64,000 bases of DNA from contig NC_064619.1 in NCBI RefSeq assembly GCF_023898315.1, positions 347,644,650 through 347,708,649 of the forward strand. Direction: 5' to 3'. Shown in pieces: positions 23,402 through 35,224 of this stretch. The notes under the pieces were generated by a model that saw only the letters and a program-made list of their open reading frames with translations, had not been told where the DNA came from and searched no databases. The DNA comes from Schistocerca nitens. Taxonomy: Eukaryota > Arthropoda > Insecta > Orthoptera > Acrididae. Positions within the stretch are counted from its first letter, which is position 1. The number at the start of each line of letters is the position of its first letter. The position numbers were made by a program, and so were the translations under genes.

Positions 23402-23814
23402 AGGATGCATGGTGCCGAAAACACCCATGAATGCCCTAAGTTAAAGTTTTCCTCTTTTCATATAATCATTCTTTGGAGTTAAATTTATTTCTATCAAATT
23501 TATTGTCATATTGAAAGATTCCTAAGTTAGAGTAACAGGATCTGGTGGGCCTGATTAACTTTTTATTAATTAAAAAAACTCTAAGAGTGGATTTTTATTA
23601 GTTACATCCATTTACATACTACATATACAAATAATTTTATTAATTCACTGATAAGTTGCAGGTTACATCTTATAATATTTATCACAATCAATTTCTTCAA
23701 TTAAAACATACTCATTATTCACAATATTATGTATATTGGCATTATTTTGGCAAAAAGTTATTATTCATTGTGCACATAAAATTGCATTTTTCTTAGTTTT
23801 CAACATGTGACAAA
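23402..23814. other. AT-rich 3' flank of the piggyBac remnant
   Basis: No coding signal. It may include the element's 3' untranslated part, but I find no TTAA-flanked terminal repeat with confidence. Confidence 0.35.
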
Positions 23815-24674
23815 CAAGAAGCACAAAGAACGCCACTATTTTCCTTACAAAGTTGGTTTTACACTTAATGTATGTCATAGCACTTCTCCTGTGTTCGTTA
23901 TATGGACAGTAATTGCATCATCTTCTTTTTCCTGAAACAAGTAGTTGGTTCGACAATATGACATCTTTTTGAACACCACATCTTCGCATGGCATCAACGA
24001 TTTTCTTTGGAAGATTAGGGATCTGAATACGAAGTTCCATTAGCGATCTTAGCATTTCCTCTGCTAAATCTCTTAGGAACCAACGCCTTTTATCACTCCT
24101 ACCACTATGATATGTCAGATGCTGGGCGGAAAATAAAATTTCACTGTTCATTGCTGCGACGTCCATCATATTCAACCACAATGCAAATGGCCATCTTCTT
24201 GTTTGTCTCTTGCAAGTATAAAAACGAATTTTCTGGTCCATTTTATCTACTCCACCCTTCGTAGAATTATAGAACTTTATTATATCTGGTTTCTTTTTTG
24301 CAAGAGTTTCATCAGTGTTTCTGTCGTGATGCATTGTGCTAATGAGAACTACAGACTTTTTTTTTGGGAACATAACTTACCATTGTCATGTCACCTCCAA
24401 ATCGAAACAAAGAGGAATGAATCGCTCTTGAAGCAGATGGTTTCATCTCATGAGGAATTTCTGGTTTATTTTGTTTGATTGTTTCCACCACTGTAATTTG
24501 CTTCTGAAGCATCTCTTCTGCCAGCTGCACACTAGTAAAGAAGTTGTCAACAGAAATATTTTTTGATGATCCTTCAATGCTTTTAGCAAGATCTTTCACC
24601 ACATTCAGTCCAAGATTTTTGTGAATAGATTCATGGGGCTTCCTTCCCGTGTCTCGGACATTCTGAATCCTCAT
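23815..24674 (-). pseudogene. piggyBac-type transposase remnant
   Basis: Read leftward, 24674-24339 gives ESIHKNLGLNVVKDLAKSIE, then NISVDNFFTSVQLAEEM, the DDE-region pattern of piggyBac transposases. After an overlap/frameshift at 24373-24339, the frame to 23918 gives FYNSTKGGVDKMDQ, then CKRQTRRWPFALWLNMMD, the strongly conserved block that holds a catalytic Asp. A stop at 23918 is followed in the same frame by CNYCPYNEHRR and, one shift later, by CKENSGVLCASC, the Cys-rich C-terminal domain. The N-terminal half is missing. At least two lesions and the truncation make it dead. Confidence 0.88.
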
Positions 24675-24747
24675 GTGTTACTTTCATGAGACAGTACTGT
24701 AGTGCCATTTTTGGACAAGAAGTTGTTACATACGTTCCATCTATCTA

Positions 24748-26169
24748 CACTCCTGGAAATGGAAAAAAGAACACATTGACACCGGTGTGTCAGACCCACC
24801 ATACTTGCTCCGGACACTGCGAGAGGGCTGTACAAGCAATGATCACACGCACGGCACAGCGGACACACCAGGAACCGCGGTGTTGGCCGTCGAATGGCGC
24901 TAGCTGCGCAGCATTTGTGCACCGCCGCCGTCAGTGTCAGCCAGTTTGCCGTGGCATACGGAGCTCCATCGCAGTCTTTAACACTGGTAGCATGCCGCGA
25001 CAGCGTGGACGTGAACCGTATGTGCAGTTGACGGACTTTGAGCGAGGGCGTATAGTGGGCATGCGGGAGGCCGGGTGGACGTACCGCCGAATTGCTCAAC
25101 ACGTGGGGCGTGAGGTCTCCACAGTACATCGATGTTGTCGCCAGTGGTCGGCGGAAGGTGCACGTGCCCGTCGACCTGGGACTGGACCGCAGCGACGCAC
25201 GGATGCACGCCAAGACCGTAGGATCCTACGCAGTGCCGTAGGGGACCGCACCGCCACTTCCCAGCAAATTAGGGACACTGTCGCTCCTGGGGTATCGGGG
25301 AGGACCATTCGCAACCGTCTCCATGAAGCTGGGCTACGGTCCCGCACACCGTTAGGCCGTCTTCCGCTCACGCCCCAACATCGTGCAGCCCGCTTCCAGT
25401 GGTGTCGCGACAGGCGTGAATGGAGGGACGAATGGAGACGTGTCGTCTTCAGCGATGAGAGTCGCTTCTGCCTTGGTGCCAATGATGGTCGTATGCGTGT
25501 TTGGCGCCGTGCAGGTGAGCGCCACAATCAGGACTGCATACGACCGAGGCACACAGGGCCAACACCCGGGATCATGGTGTGGGGAGCGATCTCCTACACT
25601 GGCCGTACACCACTGGTGATCGTCGAGGGGACACTGAATAGTGCACGGTACATCCAAACCGTCATCGAACCCATCGTTCTACCATTCCTAGACCGGCAAG
25701 GGAACTTGCTGTTCCAACAGGACAATGCACGTCCGCATGTATCCCGTGCCACCCAACGTGCTCTAGAAGGTGTAAGTCAACTACCTTGGCCAGCAAGATC
25801 TCCGGATCTGTCCCCCATTGAGCATGTTTGGGACTGGATGAAGCGTCGTCTCACGCGGTCTGCACGTCCAGCACGAACGCTGGTCCAACTGAGGCGCCAG
25901 GTGGAAATGGCATGGCAAGCCGTTCCACAGGACTACATCCAGCATCTCTACGATCGTCTCCATGGGAGAATAGCAGCCTGCATTGCTGCGAAAGGTGGAT
26001 ATACACTGTACTAGTGCCGACATTGTGCATGCTCTGTTGCCTGTGTCTATGTGCCTGTGGTTCTGTCAATGTGATCATGTGATGTATCTGACCCCAGGAA
26101 TGTGTCAATAAAGTTTCCCCTTCCTGGGACAATGAATTCACGGTGTTCTTATTTCAATTTCCAGGAGTG
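24748..26169 (+). mobile_element. Intact Tc1-like element, copy 1 (1422 bp)
   Basis: Terminal repeats: CACTCCTGGAAATGGAAAAA at the left matches the reverse complement of the right end (CACTCCTGGAAATTGAAATA), extending to about 26 bases with two mismatches. TA flanks both ends (24746-24747 and 26170-26171). It holds one uninterrupted transposase gene and a polyadenylation-like AATAAA at 26107-26112. The copy at 56674-58095 has exactly the same length. Confidence 0.96.
24992..26014 (+). CDS. Tc1-like transposase, copy 1 (340 aa)
   Basis: It catalyses cut-and-paste movement of its own element in the nucleus by binding the terminal repeats and inserting at TA. Residues about 10-60 form a helix-turn-helix domain (FERGRIVGMREAGWTYRRIA), and a second follows at about 70-110 with an RRPGTGPQRRTDARQDR linker. 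The catalytic triad is Asp in VVFSDESRFCLG, Asp in LLFQQDNARPH and Glu in SPDLSPIEHVW. I count 32 residues between the second Asp and the Glu, where classical Tc1 has 34. The length (340) is typical. I chose the Met at 24992 because MPRQRG directly precedes the DNA-binding domain. An upstream in-frame Met at 24839 would add an unlike leader. No lesions, so it is probably functional. Confidence 0.95.
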   Translation: MPRQRGREPYVQLTDFERGRIVGMREAGWTYRRIAQHVGREVSTVHRCCRQWSAEGARARRPGTGPQRRTDARQDRRILRSAVGDRTATSQQIRDTVAPGVSGRTIRNRLHEAGLRSRTPLGRLPLTPQHRAARFQWCRDRREWRDEWRRVVFSDESRFCLGANDGRMRVWRRAGERHNQDCIRPRHTGPTPGIMVWGAISYTGRTPLVIVEGTLNSARYIQTVIEPIVLPFLDRQGNLLFQQDNARPHVSRATQRALEGVSQLPWPARSPDLSPIEHVWDWMKRRLTRSARPARTLVQLRRQVEMAWQAVPQDYIQHLYDRLHGRIAACIAAKGGYTLY

Positions 26170-26171
26170 TA

Positions 26172-26599
26172 TATGAGTTATCAGCGTGATGATGAGGTAC
26201 TCCCATGGCCACTAAGGTTCCCACATCTGCCTCCAATAGGACACGTGTTGTGCAACTCGGACGTCACTCCTCCCCAGCGTCAGTATCCAGGGCAAGCAGC
26301 AGTTAGAACAGTTGCAGGGCAGTTTACCTCAACGGAGGATACAACGGCTTGATGACATCCTTACAAACAGAGCAGCATCATACTGATATGTGGGATCATA
26401 CTGATACGTTTCTTGTAAATTTGAAACGATTTTGTACTCTCTTAAAGAACTTCATGTATCCTCTCAACCTGTGAAGTCTCATTAGGTTTCCTCGTCCCTC
26501 CTGGAAGCTTCACTTTCTTCCGAGGCGCATTACTCTCAATAGCTGTTAAAGAACTGTATTACACATGCGTCACATGATGCAGTAGTTGAATCGGGACAG
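26172..26599. other. No recognised feature
   Basis: Flank of the Tc1-like copy. It does not continue the piggyBac reading frame in any obvious way. Confidence 0.4.
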
Positions 26600-26795
26600 C
26601 TGGCCGTGGTGGCCGAGCGGTTCTAGGTGCTACAGTCTGGAATCGCGCGACCGCTACGGTCGCAGGTTCGAATCCTGCCTCGGGCATGGATGTGTGCCAT
26701 GTCCTTAGGTTAGTTAGGCTCAAGTATTTCTAAGTTCTAGGGGACTGATGATCTCAGTAGTTAAGTCGCATAGTGCTCTGAGCCATTTGAACCAT
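26600..26795 (+). mobile_element. tRNA-derived SINE, head type A
   Basis: Complete head (GTGGCCGAGCGGTTCTAGG; GGTTCGAATCC), body and AGCCATTTGAACC tail. The target duplication TTGAATCGGGACAG/TTGAATCTGGACAG (14 bp, one mismatch) lies at 26586-26599 and 26796-26809. Confidence 0.93.
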
Positions 26796-26899
26796 TTGAA
26801 TCTGGACAGGTGAGAACGTTCCTAAGTGCGTGAAAAAATGGGAAATTGCAACCACAGAGAACTAAAGTAATCTGATGTCCAATTCACGGAGCATAAAAT

Positions 26900-27235
26900 C
26901 TCCGTTAATGTCTACAGCGTCTCCTGACCAAAGCTGAGCAGCGAGTAAGGCGGCGACACGGTGGCCACATAAATAATAGGCCAGGAAATCCCAGCGCTCG
27001 GCACGTCCCGCGCTGCTCTCGCTGGCGCCAGCAGTGCGCGTTGCTGGCGTGATAAATGCTGCGAGGGCCGGCGCGACCACTCACCGCGGCCTCCCGGGAA
27101 ATCTGCAGAGTGCCGGCTCACCGACTGGCGGCGGCGATGGCGCCAGCAGTAACGGCCTGCCGATACGGCCGCTCCGCGAGGCCGGACGCCATTAAACACC
27201 TCGCCTGCTGACCGGCGCCCCCTGCCCAGCCTCAG
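26900..27235. other. GC- and CpG-rich block
   Basis: A sharp rise in G+C and CpG against AT-rich surroundings, with repeated GGCGCCAGCAG-type words (near 27024 and, again, near 27139). It may be a CpG island or a GC-rich repeat. The minus-strand frame at 26912-27199 shows no family and is probably a by-product of composition. Confidence 0.5.
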
Positions 27236-27773
27236 CGTAACTGCTCGTTTCCGAAGAAAAGTATGTGAACTCTATGATGTTCCTCATGTAGGAATAGCAT
27301 GCAAGTTTCTCTAGGTCGTGAAGCGGGTTGCGAAAAAAGGTGGCCTCATTTTAGAAGGGTTAGTGGATGCTAGGGAGTAGAAAAAAGTTTCGTTTTGTAA
27401 AAAGACAATATCAATTTCTTGCATCATGTCTTACATTCAGAACCGAACTTTGACAAGGTTATCTGTGGCAGAGGTTTCTGGCATAAGCTCTAAATGGGAC
27501 TCGCAGCTGTTAATGAATTTTGTCCTCTGGAATGGAGACGTCAGTATCGGTTGACATGGAGATATGTGGTTCGTTGAGATGTGTCGAGCGGAATGGTGAT
27601 GCGTTGGTCACATCTTTATTTCCAAAGATTTCCTTCTTAAAAATATATTCGGTAAAAATTTCTAAAATTTGTTTTATGAAATGACCAGGTAATCACGCTG
27701 GTTAACATGAGAACGATCAGGTGCACTGGCATACGCGTGACTGATGTACCTGCTTCTTATGTATTAAAATATA
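27236..27773. other. No recognised feature
   Basis: AT-rich, with only short open frames. Confidence 0.4.
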
Positions 27774-28470
27774 CACTCCGAGACGAAAAACGGCGCACCA
27801 CGAAGGAATTACCAAAATGAGACGGACACTGACAGATGTGATGTACATCCACAGACATACAAATGGTTACAATTTCCGAAAAATTTGGATGGGTTAATTA
27901 AGAGAAAGAGCTTCACAAATTCAGCAACTCAATAACGCGTTGGTATATCTCTGGCTATTACGCAAGCGTGGACTGATAGAGTTGTTAGATGTCTTTTTTT
28001 GGGATTCGTGCCAAATTCTGTCCAGGCGGTGAATTAGATCTTCAAAATCCCGAGATGATGGCTGGGACCTCCATATAATGTTCCACACGTTCTCAGTTGG
28101 ATAATGTAGGGTTTGGAAAGCATGAAGACGAGCAGAAGAGTCTCTCACTGTTGCCGCGCGGGATTAGCCGAGCGATCTTAGGCGCTGCAGTCGTGGACTG
28201 TGCGGCTGATCCCGAAGGAGGTTCGAGTCCTCCCTCGGGCATGGGTGTGTGTGTTTGTCCTTAGGATAATTTAAGTTGTGTGTACGCTTAGGGACTGATG
28301 ACCTTAGCAGTTAAGTCCCATTAGATTTCACACACTTTTGAACATTTTGAACTCTCGCCGTGTGCGGGCGGGCATTATCTTCTTGAAATATAAACCCTGT
28401 ATGGATAGCAATGTAGGGCAACAAAGCGGGACGAGAAATATCGCCGACGTACCGTCGTGCTGTGACGTTC
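27774..28470 (-). pseudogene. Tc1-like transposase remnant, split by a SINE
   Basis: The left end, CACTCCGAGACGAAAAACGG, follows TA and looks like a terminal repeat. Reading leftward, 28470-28350 holds the second catalytic block (FQEDNARPHTAR in one frame). After the SINE at 28153-28349, the frame 28148-27921 gives SRDFEDLIHRLDRIWHE, the C-terminal region. The stretch with the third catalytic residue between these blocks is missing, and the N-terminal half is absent. This family differs from that of the three intact copies. Confidence 0.75.
28153..28349 (+). mobile_element. tRNA-derived SINE, head type C
   Basis: The head GGATTAGCCGAGCGATCTTA and B box GGTTCGAGTCC differ from type A. The tail is a variant of the shared one: GACTGATGACCTTAGCAGTT, then TTTGAACATTTT. 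The flanks (GTCTCTCACTGT / AACTCTCGCCGTG) resemble each other only roughly, as in an old target duplication. Confidence 0.85.
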
Positions 28471-30341
28471 CTTTTTTTCTTAACTCTATTACTACAATCT
28501 TACACATCTCTGTTCGTAATTATAGTATACGATAAAAAAGTGTAAGTTTTCAGAATTCTCTTACTACTATTTTTTTTAATGAACTCACCGCCATTTGACT
28601 GTATTGTTCTTTATTTAATTACGACCCAGATTTTATCCACGCCATTTTGAAGTGACTGAGTTTATGTTATTAACACATATTGCAGGACATCAAGCTCAAA
28701 ATTAGCCGTAAATTTGAAAAAAAGAAAAACATTAGCTCCCCACAAAATGTCAAATGTAAAATTATCACCTTGTAAAAAGATCAGCAAATAATAGTGCGAG
28801 CACGTCATATTTAATAAATTGAATGCATCATCTTAACCTAAAGACACGATAATGAAGCTTCAAGCTGGCTTAAAGAGGCTAAAATAGAAAGTAATAATCA
28901 TGAGTACTGCAAATACGTAAGACACGCGATCAGGGAAGGCATTTTATTAGAGAGGAACAGAGCATAGAGAAAATTTAGGTGGAAACTTTATTTCAAATAG
29001 GAAAATGTTGACAGTCTTATAATTATCGAAGCAATCGCAGAGTAAGTAGAAAGACCTGTGCTATGTCTCACACTGGTGGTGGCGATCAGATATTAAGGCC
29101 CAAGTAAACAATGCATAGCCAGATTATTCAATCATTCATATAGGTATAAAAAGTACAGCCACTCAGTTCGGAAGTGACAGTATAGATTGAACGCCATATT
29201 AAGTCGCATTTCGGTAGTTTGACGTACACTTAATTGAAAGTATCAACAAGAGAGGCAATAATAATGAACTGGCAGGGTACAAAAACTGAAAGAACTAAAC
29301 GTTCACGATACGAATTCACTTTAAAAGTTCTAAAGTTAGTTGCACAATTAAAATTTCACTCTTTAGTAGGTAGCCGCAAAGAGAGACAATGTACACTTAA
29401 TTGGCGTAAGGCCAAAGTCTTATTAACAAAAACTAGAATCACTGTTCTCGAGTTAGTATGGATGGGAAGTCAGGGATCACAAACACAGTGACGGCCCAAT
29501 ACCAATATCCACGGAAGTTCCCGCTGTACAGGCCACGTTTGACGAAAGAACTGCTGCTCCACGTAGTGGCAGTTTCCAGTGAGACAACGGGCGTCGAATA
29601 TCCTCCAGATACAATCGTTCCTAAGCGAGACTCCGAATGATGAGCCTGTACTGCGGTCAGCGCTCGGTACACAGTACTCGCTAGGAACGAACTGGCGCGG
29701 TATCGATGAGCGTGGCCTAAATACGGCCGAGGCGCCAGTATACTATCGGACTATTAGCACATATGCGATCCCCCGGCGGCAAGTTTGTACACGAGGCTGG
29801 TGTCGTCTGGTGGCAGGTCTTTCTACCACCTGCTGGCCAGGTGGCCCTATTAGGCGCTTGTTCTGGCAGTTGCTTTGGTGACCTCTACAGAGAGTTTGTA
29901 GGCCAGCCACGGCGATGGATTTTGGTTGCCAAGTAGCGGAGACGCAGCAACCTGTTTTAAAAGAAACTGTTGATATTTTACGGATATCGTTGAGGGGTAT
30001 GAAACAAAGAATTCATTACCGCTGATGACGCACAAGAGCTCTAGGAAGGGTTCGAGGAGTTGATAGAGTAACAATTTCCGATACAATATGATAATAGAGG
30101 ATTTTAATGTGAAAAAAAATAAACATTCAAGAACGACGCCTCGTTCAGGAACTTCAATATGATACGAGAACAGACCGAGCAGAATATTCGCTTAAGAACA
30201 ACATGTTTATTCTTAACACATTACTGCCAAAAAAAAAAAAAATAAATAAATAAAGCATTTTTCATGGACCAAACTGAGCTGAGTGTGATTATGAAATCGT
30301 AATATCCGCATCAACAGTAACTCCATATTACCGATTAGAAA
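28471..30341. other. No recognised feature; poly-A tract
   Basis: A run of 13 A followed by (AAAT)n lies at 30229-30254 and could be a worn LINE tail. A G+C-rich stretch at about 29470-29900 holds short overlapping frames on both strands without family patterns. Confidence 0.4.
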
Positions 30342-30351
30342 TGCTCACAAA

Positions 30352-30546
30352 GGCCGGCCGAGGTGGCCGAGCGGTTCGAAGGGCTTCAGTCTGGAACCGC
30401 ACGACCGCTACGGTCGCAGGTTCGTATCCTGCCTCGGGCATGGATGTGTGTGATGTCCTTAGGTTACTTAGGTTTAAGTAGTTCTAAGTTCTAGGGAACT
30501 CATGACCTCAGATGTTAAGTCCCATATTGCTCAGGGCCATTTGAAC
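30352..30546 (+). mobile_element. tRNA-derived SINE, head type A
   Basis: Complete head, body and tail. A perfect 10-bp duplication, TGCTCACAAA, lies at 30342-30351 and 30547-30556. The B box has one change (GGTTCGTATCC). Confidence 0.94.
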
Positions 30547-30556
30547 TGCTCACAAA

Positions 30557-32880
30557 AGATTCCCAATTTTGATCCGCGAATTGCTGGTCCGGTTAAGTTC
30601 ATCACAGCGAGTGGTGCGTTTGCCGTTGATTACTGCCCCTTCTGGAGTGCCAGTTTTCTAACCTGTACTATGAAGCCTCTGGACTCCGTAGGTTCCGAGA
30701 TTACTTTGTGTGATTCTGTGGTGCGGACTTGAATGTTCTTATACAAGACTGGAACATTGCCTACAACGACTATATTGTTCTAGACTTCGAATTGTATGTA
30801 TCTGTTTCCACTTAACTCGAGATACTTCAAAGATTTTAAGTAAACTTGTGCAGTGAAAATTCCCCAGGGAATACGTGTGCCGGACGGGGACTTGAATCTG
30901 CATCTTACAAGATTCGTGGTTCGAACTCCAGTCGTTAAACAATGTTTATACATTGGGAGGTTTGGAAACAGTACACACTGTGTTATAGAGTGTAATGTAC
31001 AGTAAACAAACATATGCGCGTTATTGCACGTAATTAAACAGTACAGTGGAGAATGTTGCGGTAAAGCGTCCATATTGCCACCACGATGCAGTAAAAACTA
31101 CGCAGAACGTGGTATCAGCACTACGACTGTCCACCGCGTAGTTCACAACGTACTGCTAGTAGTCATTGCCAAATGGTTGGATTGGATTGGACGAAGGGGA
31201 CCTGTAACTTGGTCGTGCCGTTCACCACTTCTGACTCTCATAGAGCAAACTTGTCGTTGCACTGCAGAATTGAAGCTAATGGTAGTAAATTTTAACACCA
31301 TCTTAGATTGAGAGCTAATTATATTTACGCTCCAGAATCCAAAGCATTTGTTCAGTCACATCTTTTCGTTGAGTTACTTGTGAGATGTGTATTAGACAGT
31401 TTTCGGTGTTATCAAATTGTGGTTGCTCGGGAACTGGTATATTCACTGTCTATTGTTTATTATAATTTGCATATGTGCTCTTGGTTTCACTTCATTTCTG
31501 TGAAAGCAGCTCATCATTGGCACCTCCGATACCAGCTGGGATGCACGTTCTAGGTGTCAATGTGTGCTCGTGGATAGAGCCTCCAATGGGGAAGATCGAT
31601 CGAATGGTGTAAGCGTTTAAATTGACGCCTCTTCAGCGGCTTGCGACGTTCTAATTGATTAGGTACACATGGTAAATGGGTATTAAAATGTATCATATGC
31701 TGTCATTATAATCTCTTGGAAACCCCAAAATGAGCACGGAAGAAAAAGCCAAATTTGACATATACAGAAGAGGCAATACAGAAAAAGAAACACAGTGAGA
31801 AATCTAAAGTCTCAAAATGTAACGAGAACTTTGTTCTTAAATATGATGAGCACGTGACAGAAGCATTATGTATTGTACAATGATGGACCAAAATATAATG
31901 AAAACTAGGCACCTCATAAGTGAAGAGCAGTTTGTGTTTGCTAGGTGCATGTTAACGATTGTCGTGGAAACGGGGAAGCTGGTTGACTGCTGGCGTTTTA
32001 CTGTCATGTGCAACTATGGAATGTGGCTGAAAGACGCAGTGACAACGTCAAAGCGTTGTAATCCCACGTGTCGTCACAAAATGTGGAGGCCAGAGGCTTG
32101 CTCCCTCTGTAAAGCAGGACAGCTGGCGATCTGACCACAGAGTACAAAACTGGCGGAGGCACAAACGTATTGGAGTACACCGTTCAGCGCACTGTGATGA
32201 GCAGGAGATTCAATGACCATCCAACTAACTTATCCAGTACAGAAAACCTGCAAAGCAAGAGCGTTCCCCTGCACAACGTGGAATTATCATTAGGCACTTT
32301 TCCTTTTTTCTTGGCGAGCCTAGCGGATTAGTATACGTGGACACATACGAGAGAAAAAGGCCACAGACTAGGGATCGGATCCAACAGCTAACTCGTGCTG
32401 GTTAAAGGTGATGGACTTGATTAGGGTAACTGATTGCAATAAACTGAATTGTTTCCATTTAACTGTGAGCGTGCTGCTTTTCTGAGATTTTTACCCTGTT
32501 GACTTATTGGACTGTGTTTTGGTTTCTTTATAGTGGAGTCATTAGCAGAATTTACTAGGTGTCAGCTGGAGACATTGTATTGAGATGATAGTGGTGATCA
32601 CTTGCAGTCCATTTGTCCGATCACGGAAACTATCAGAATTTTCTACAGGGCGTTTAATGATTTATTTCGGTCAGTGAGAAGTTTACGCCTGTGTCCTGCA
32701 TGTGTCAGAGAGACTGGCGACTCTGGTTTCGACTGGATTCGTAAGTGAACAATGCAAAATATTTATTCCGATCTGTCAGCAGTCATTAGAGTATGTAAAT
32801 CAATGGATCAGACTTCTTTTTCCATATGACTGGCTTAATGAGGCTGCCACGACTTCCTCCAATCACGTCTTGGATGTACT
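30557..32880. other. No recognised feature
   Basis: No element is recognised. A GGTTGGATTGGATTGGA micro-repeat lies near 31173-31189. Near 30890-30935 a TTCGTGGTTCGAACTCC segment could be a worn B box. Confidence 0.4.
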
Positions 32881-34930
32881 CTAATCTCTGTCTTCCCCTA
32901 CAGTTTTTACCATCTGCATCATCTCTGGAATCGTAGAAGTTATTACCTGATTCAGTAACATAATACCACTCATTTGTTGTTTCGCCTTGTGAAGTGTTTA
33001 TATCCTAACCGGTTCAGCGAAAGACCTCCTCACCAACCCATAAAATTTTCAGCATGCTTCTCAGAAGCTTCGATTCTCTTCTTCTAGCATTACACATATA
33101 CGGTCGCGTCCCGTTTTCCGGTAATGTTCAGAGACCAAATTAGGGATGGCAGTTATCGCTGAAGCAATCGGTTTCCGGCTGTAAGGTCATTTCAGTGCCA
33201 GTTCCACCGGACTGTTAAAAAAGCGCAATATAACCCGTTTCTGAAATGACCGATATTTGGTTTTTTATTCTTATTGTTTCCTGTGATAAACGTAGGAAAC
33301 GAACAAAGATTGAAATATTTGACTCCCTCAGTTTCAAGGAACATAGGACCAATATATTAAATTAAATAGGCAAATAAAAGAAAACTTACGGCATCCACCG
33401 TGCGCTGATTTTCTCGAAGATTCATTAAGTGATTGACTACCGCAAAAAATTACCAGTATTCTCCTACTAATTCTAATTTTGTTTTAAACTCTCTTCAAAA
33501 ATCTTGCTGTAATCGAGGATCATACCACTATTCGGACATTACGAAGAGCCAGTGCTAAAGGGTGAAACCTGAGGTTGAAGATATCTATTTTTCATGTTAA
33601 TTAGGCGGTTTTCAAGGACTACAAGCAGATAAAGGCACTTTACAATATTTCGAAGCAATGCAAATTGTGCGAAAAAAATTACTCACTCTATAATTTTTTT
33701 ATTTAAAAACGAAAAATATTAACAAAGCCGCTATGGATAATTGATATTTCCGGTTTTTACCCAATTATTAGTAAAAATAAAATTGAGACTAAACAAATAC
33801 CTACAAATTCTGTGATTCAGAAGTAAGACACTGATAACGGCTTTAACCCGTCGATTTTTCCAATCCCTAGGACTTGGGTTGTGACTCCACCAACCATTTT
33901 GTCCTTGGAGTTCCTACGCCCGGTTGATTTTGATTCATTGACGGACCGACATTTATATGTTTAATACTTTGGTCAGACAGTGGACGTTGGGTTCCATGTT
34001 CCGAGCTACTTAGCTCTTATGATTTAGTTATATGTCACCTACTGATGTGGTTTTAGGTGCCACGAAAATGGTCGTTATGTCAAGAAGATTGAATACAGCA
34101 GACGCGACCATTGAATCCCCAAGACGGTTACACATAAAAGGTTTTCTTCTCCTTCGGTCCCCCACAGTCTATCGTTCGCTTCCATAAACTGCTGTCTTCC
34201 ACTGGTATGTTCTCAGAAGTTTACTCATCAAATTAACATCTTCTTCGCTTTGTCTGTTATATATTACTCTACTTGAAAGATAGCATTCCCTATCTTCGTG
34301 TATTTCATTATCCCAATTTTGATATTAACATTATGACTAATCTCATGTCTGGTACTCGTCATTAGTTTCGTCCTGCTTAGGCTTACTCTCAATCCATGCT
34401 CTGTACTCATTGTTCACTCCTTTCAGTGTTGCCTATAATACTTACTTGCTTTCGTTGATATCCTATTACCACGAATTTTAACTGCACTGCTGAACCTAGT
34501 TTTGATTTTCTCCATTCCTTCTTCGATTTCGTGATGCTCACCTTTTTAATCCTACCAGTTCATTCATGTTCCTCCTCATTATTGTTTCTTCTTAATTTCT
34601 TAATATTTATATATATTATTTATTACCCGTCTTTCCATATAGCTAACTCCTACTTCCCTGAGCACTTCAAATATGTTACACTTTTCCTAGGTCATCAAAT
34701 TCTATGAATGTGGTTGGTTGTTCTTAAGTTTTGCTTCCATTATCAATTACAACGTCCAAACTAGTTCTTTGATGTTTTTACCTTTCCGATAACCCAAATG
34801 ATCTTGATCTAATAGATACCCAGCATTCTTTTCACTAAGATGACTTCGCGTTTTTTTCTCACTTATCTGCCCTCACTATTTTCGGAAATGTGTTGATGAC
34901 TATTTTTCTCGAAATCTAGGTACTGTGTTC
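32881..34930 (-). pseudogene. RTE-type LINE RT remnant, split by about 1 kb
   Basis: Recognised by nucleotide-level resemblance to the RT C-terminal part of the RTE family seen elsewhere in the window. 33087-32881 covers the tail of the protein, and 34930-34143 covers the RT palm and thumb in reverse order. All frames are broken. About 1.05 kb of unrelated DNA (33088-34142) separates the pieces. Both joints are T/C-rich (CTCTTCTTCT and TTTTCTTCTCC), which could be a worn target duplication. Confidence 0.55.
33088..34142. mobile_element. Candidate insertion within the RTE remnant
   Basis: Unrelated sequence separates collinear LINE pieces. Inside it, TAGGGATGG at 33141 and CCAATCCCTA at 33860-33869 could be short inverted termini of a hAT-like non-autonomous element, but I find no 8-bp duplication. 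No coding capacity. Confidence 0.3.
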
Positions 34931-34991
34931 TGTTGGGGAACCATCAGTTGCCATTTTCTAGCACACAGTAGATTCTGATGTCCTCTGCAGT

Positions 34992-35177
34992 GGGCCGGCC
35001 GCGGTGGCCGAGCGGTTCTAGGTGCTTCAGTCCGGAACCGCGCAACTCCTACGGTCGCAGGTTCGAATCCTGCCTCTGGAATGGATTTGTGTGATGCCCT
35101 TAGGTTACATAAGTTTAAATAGTTCTAAGTTCTAGGGGACAGATGACCTCAGATGTTAAGTTTCATAGTGCTTAGAC
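34992..35177 (+). mobile_element. tRNA-derived SINE, head type A, short 3' end
   Basis: Normal head. The body stops at AGTGCTTAGA, so the AGCCATTTGAAC end is missing. The duplication CCTCTGCAGT/CCTCTACAGT (10 bp, one mismatch) lies at 34982-34991 and 35178-35187. Confidence 0.9.
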
Positions 35178-35224
35178 CCTCTACAGTCCTTGTGCGTTTT
35201 GTGACCCCTATTTAAAAGCAATCA

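Noticed and set aside
25096..25527. A 143-residue minus-strand frame conserved in all three Tc1-like copies
   Set aside because: It is antisense to the transposase. It stays open in each copy only because the copies are nearly identical and GC-rich. It has no domain and no start context.
29234..29881. Overlapping frames near a GC-richer stretch as a gene
   Set aside because: Frames on both strands overlap, none shows a domain, and no initiation or splice context was found.
33141..33869. hAT-type non-autonomous element by CCAATCCCTA ends
   Set aside because: Termini are short and imperfect and no 8-bp target duplication could be found; kept only as a low-confidence insertion.
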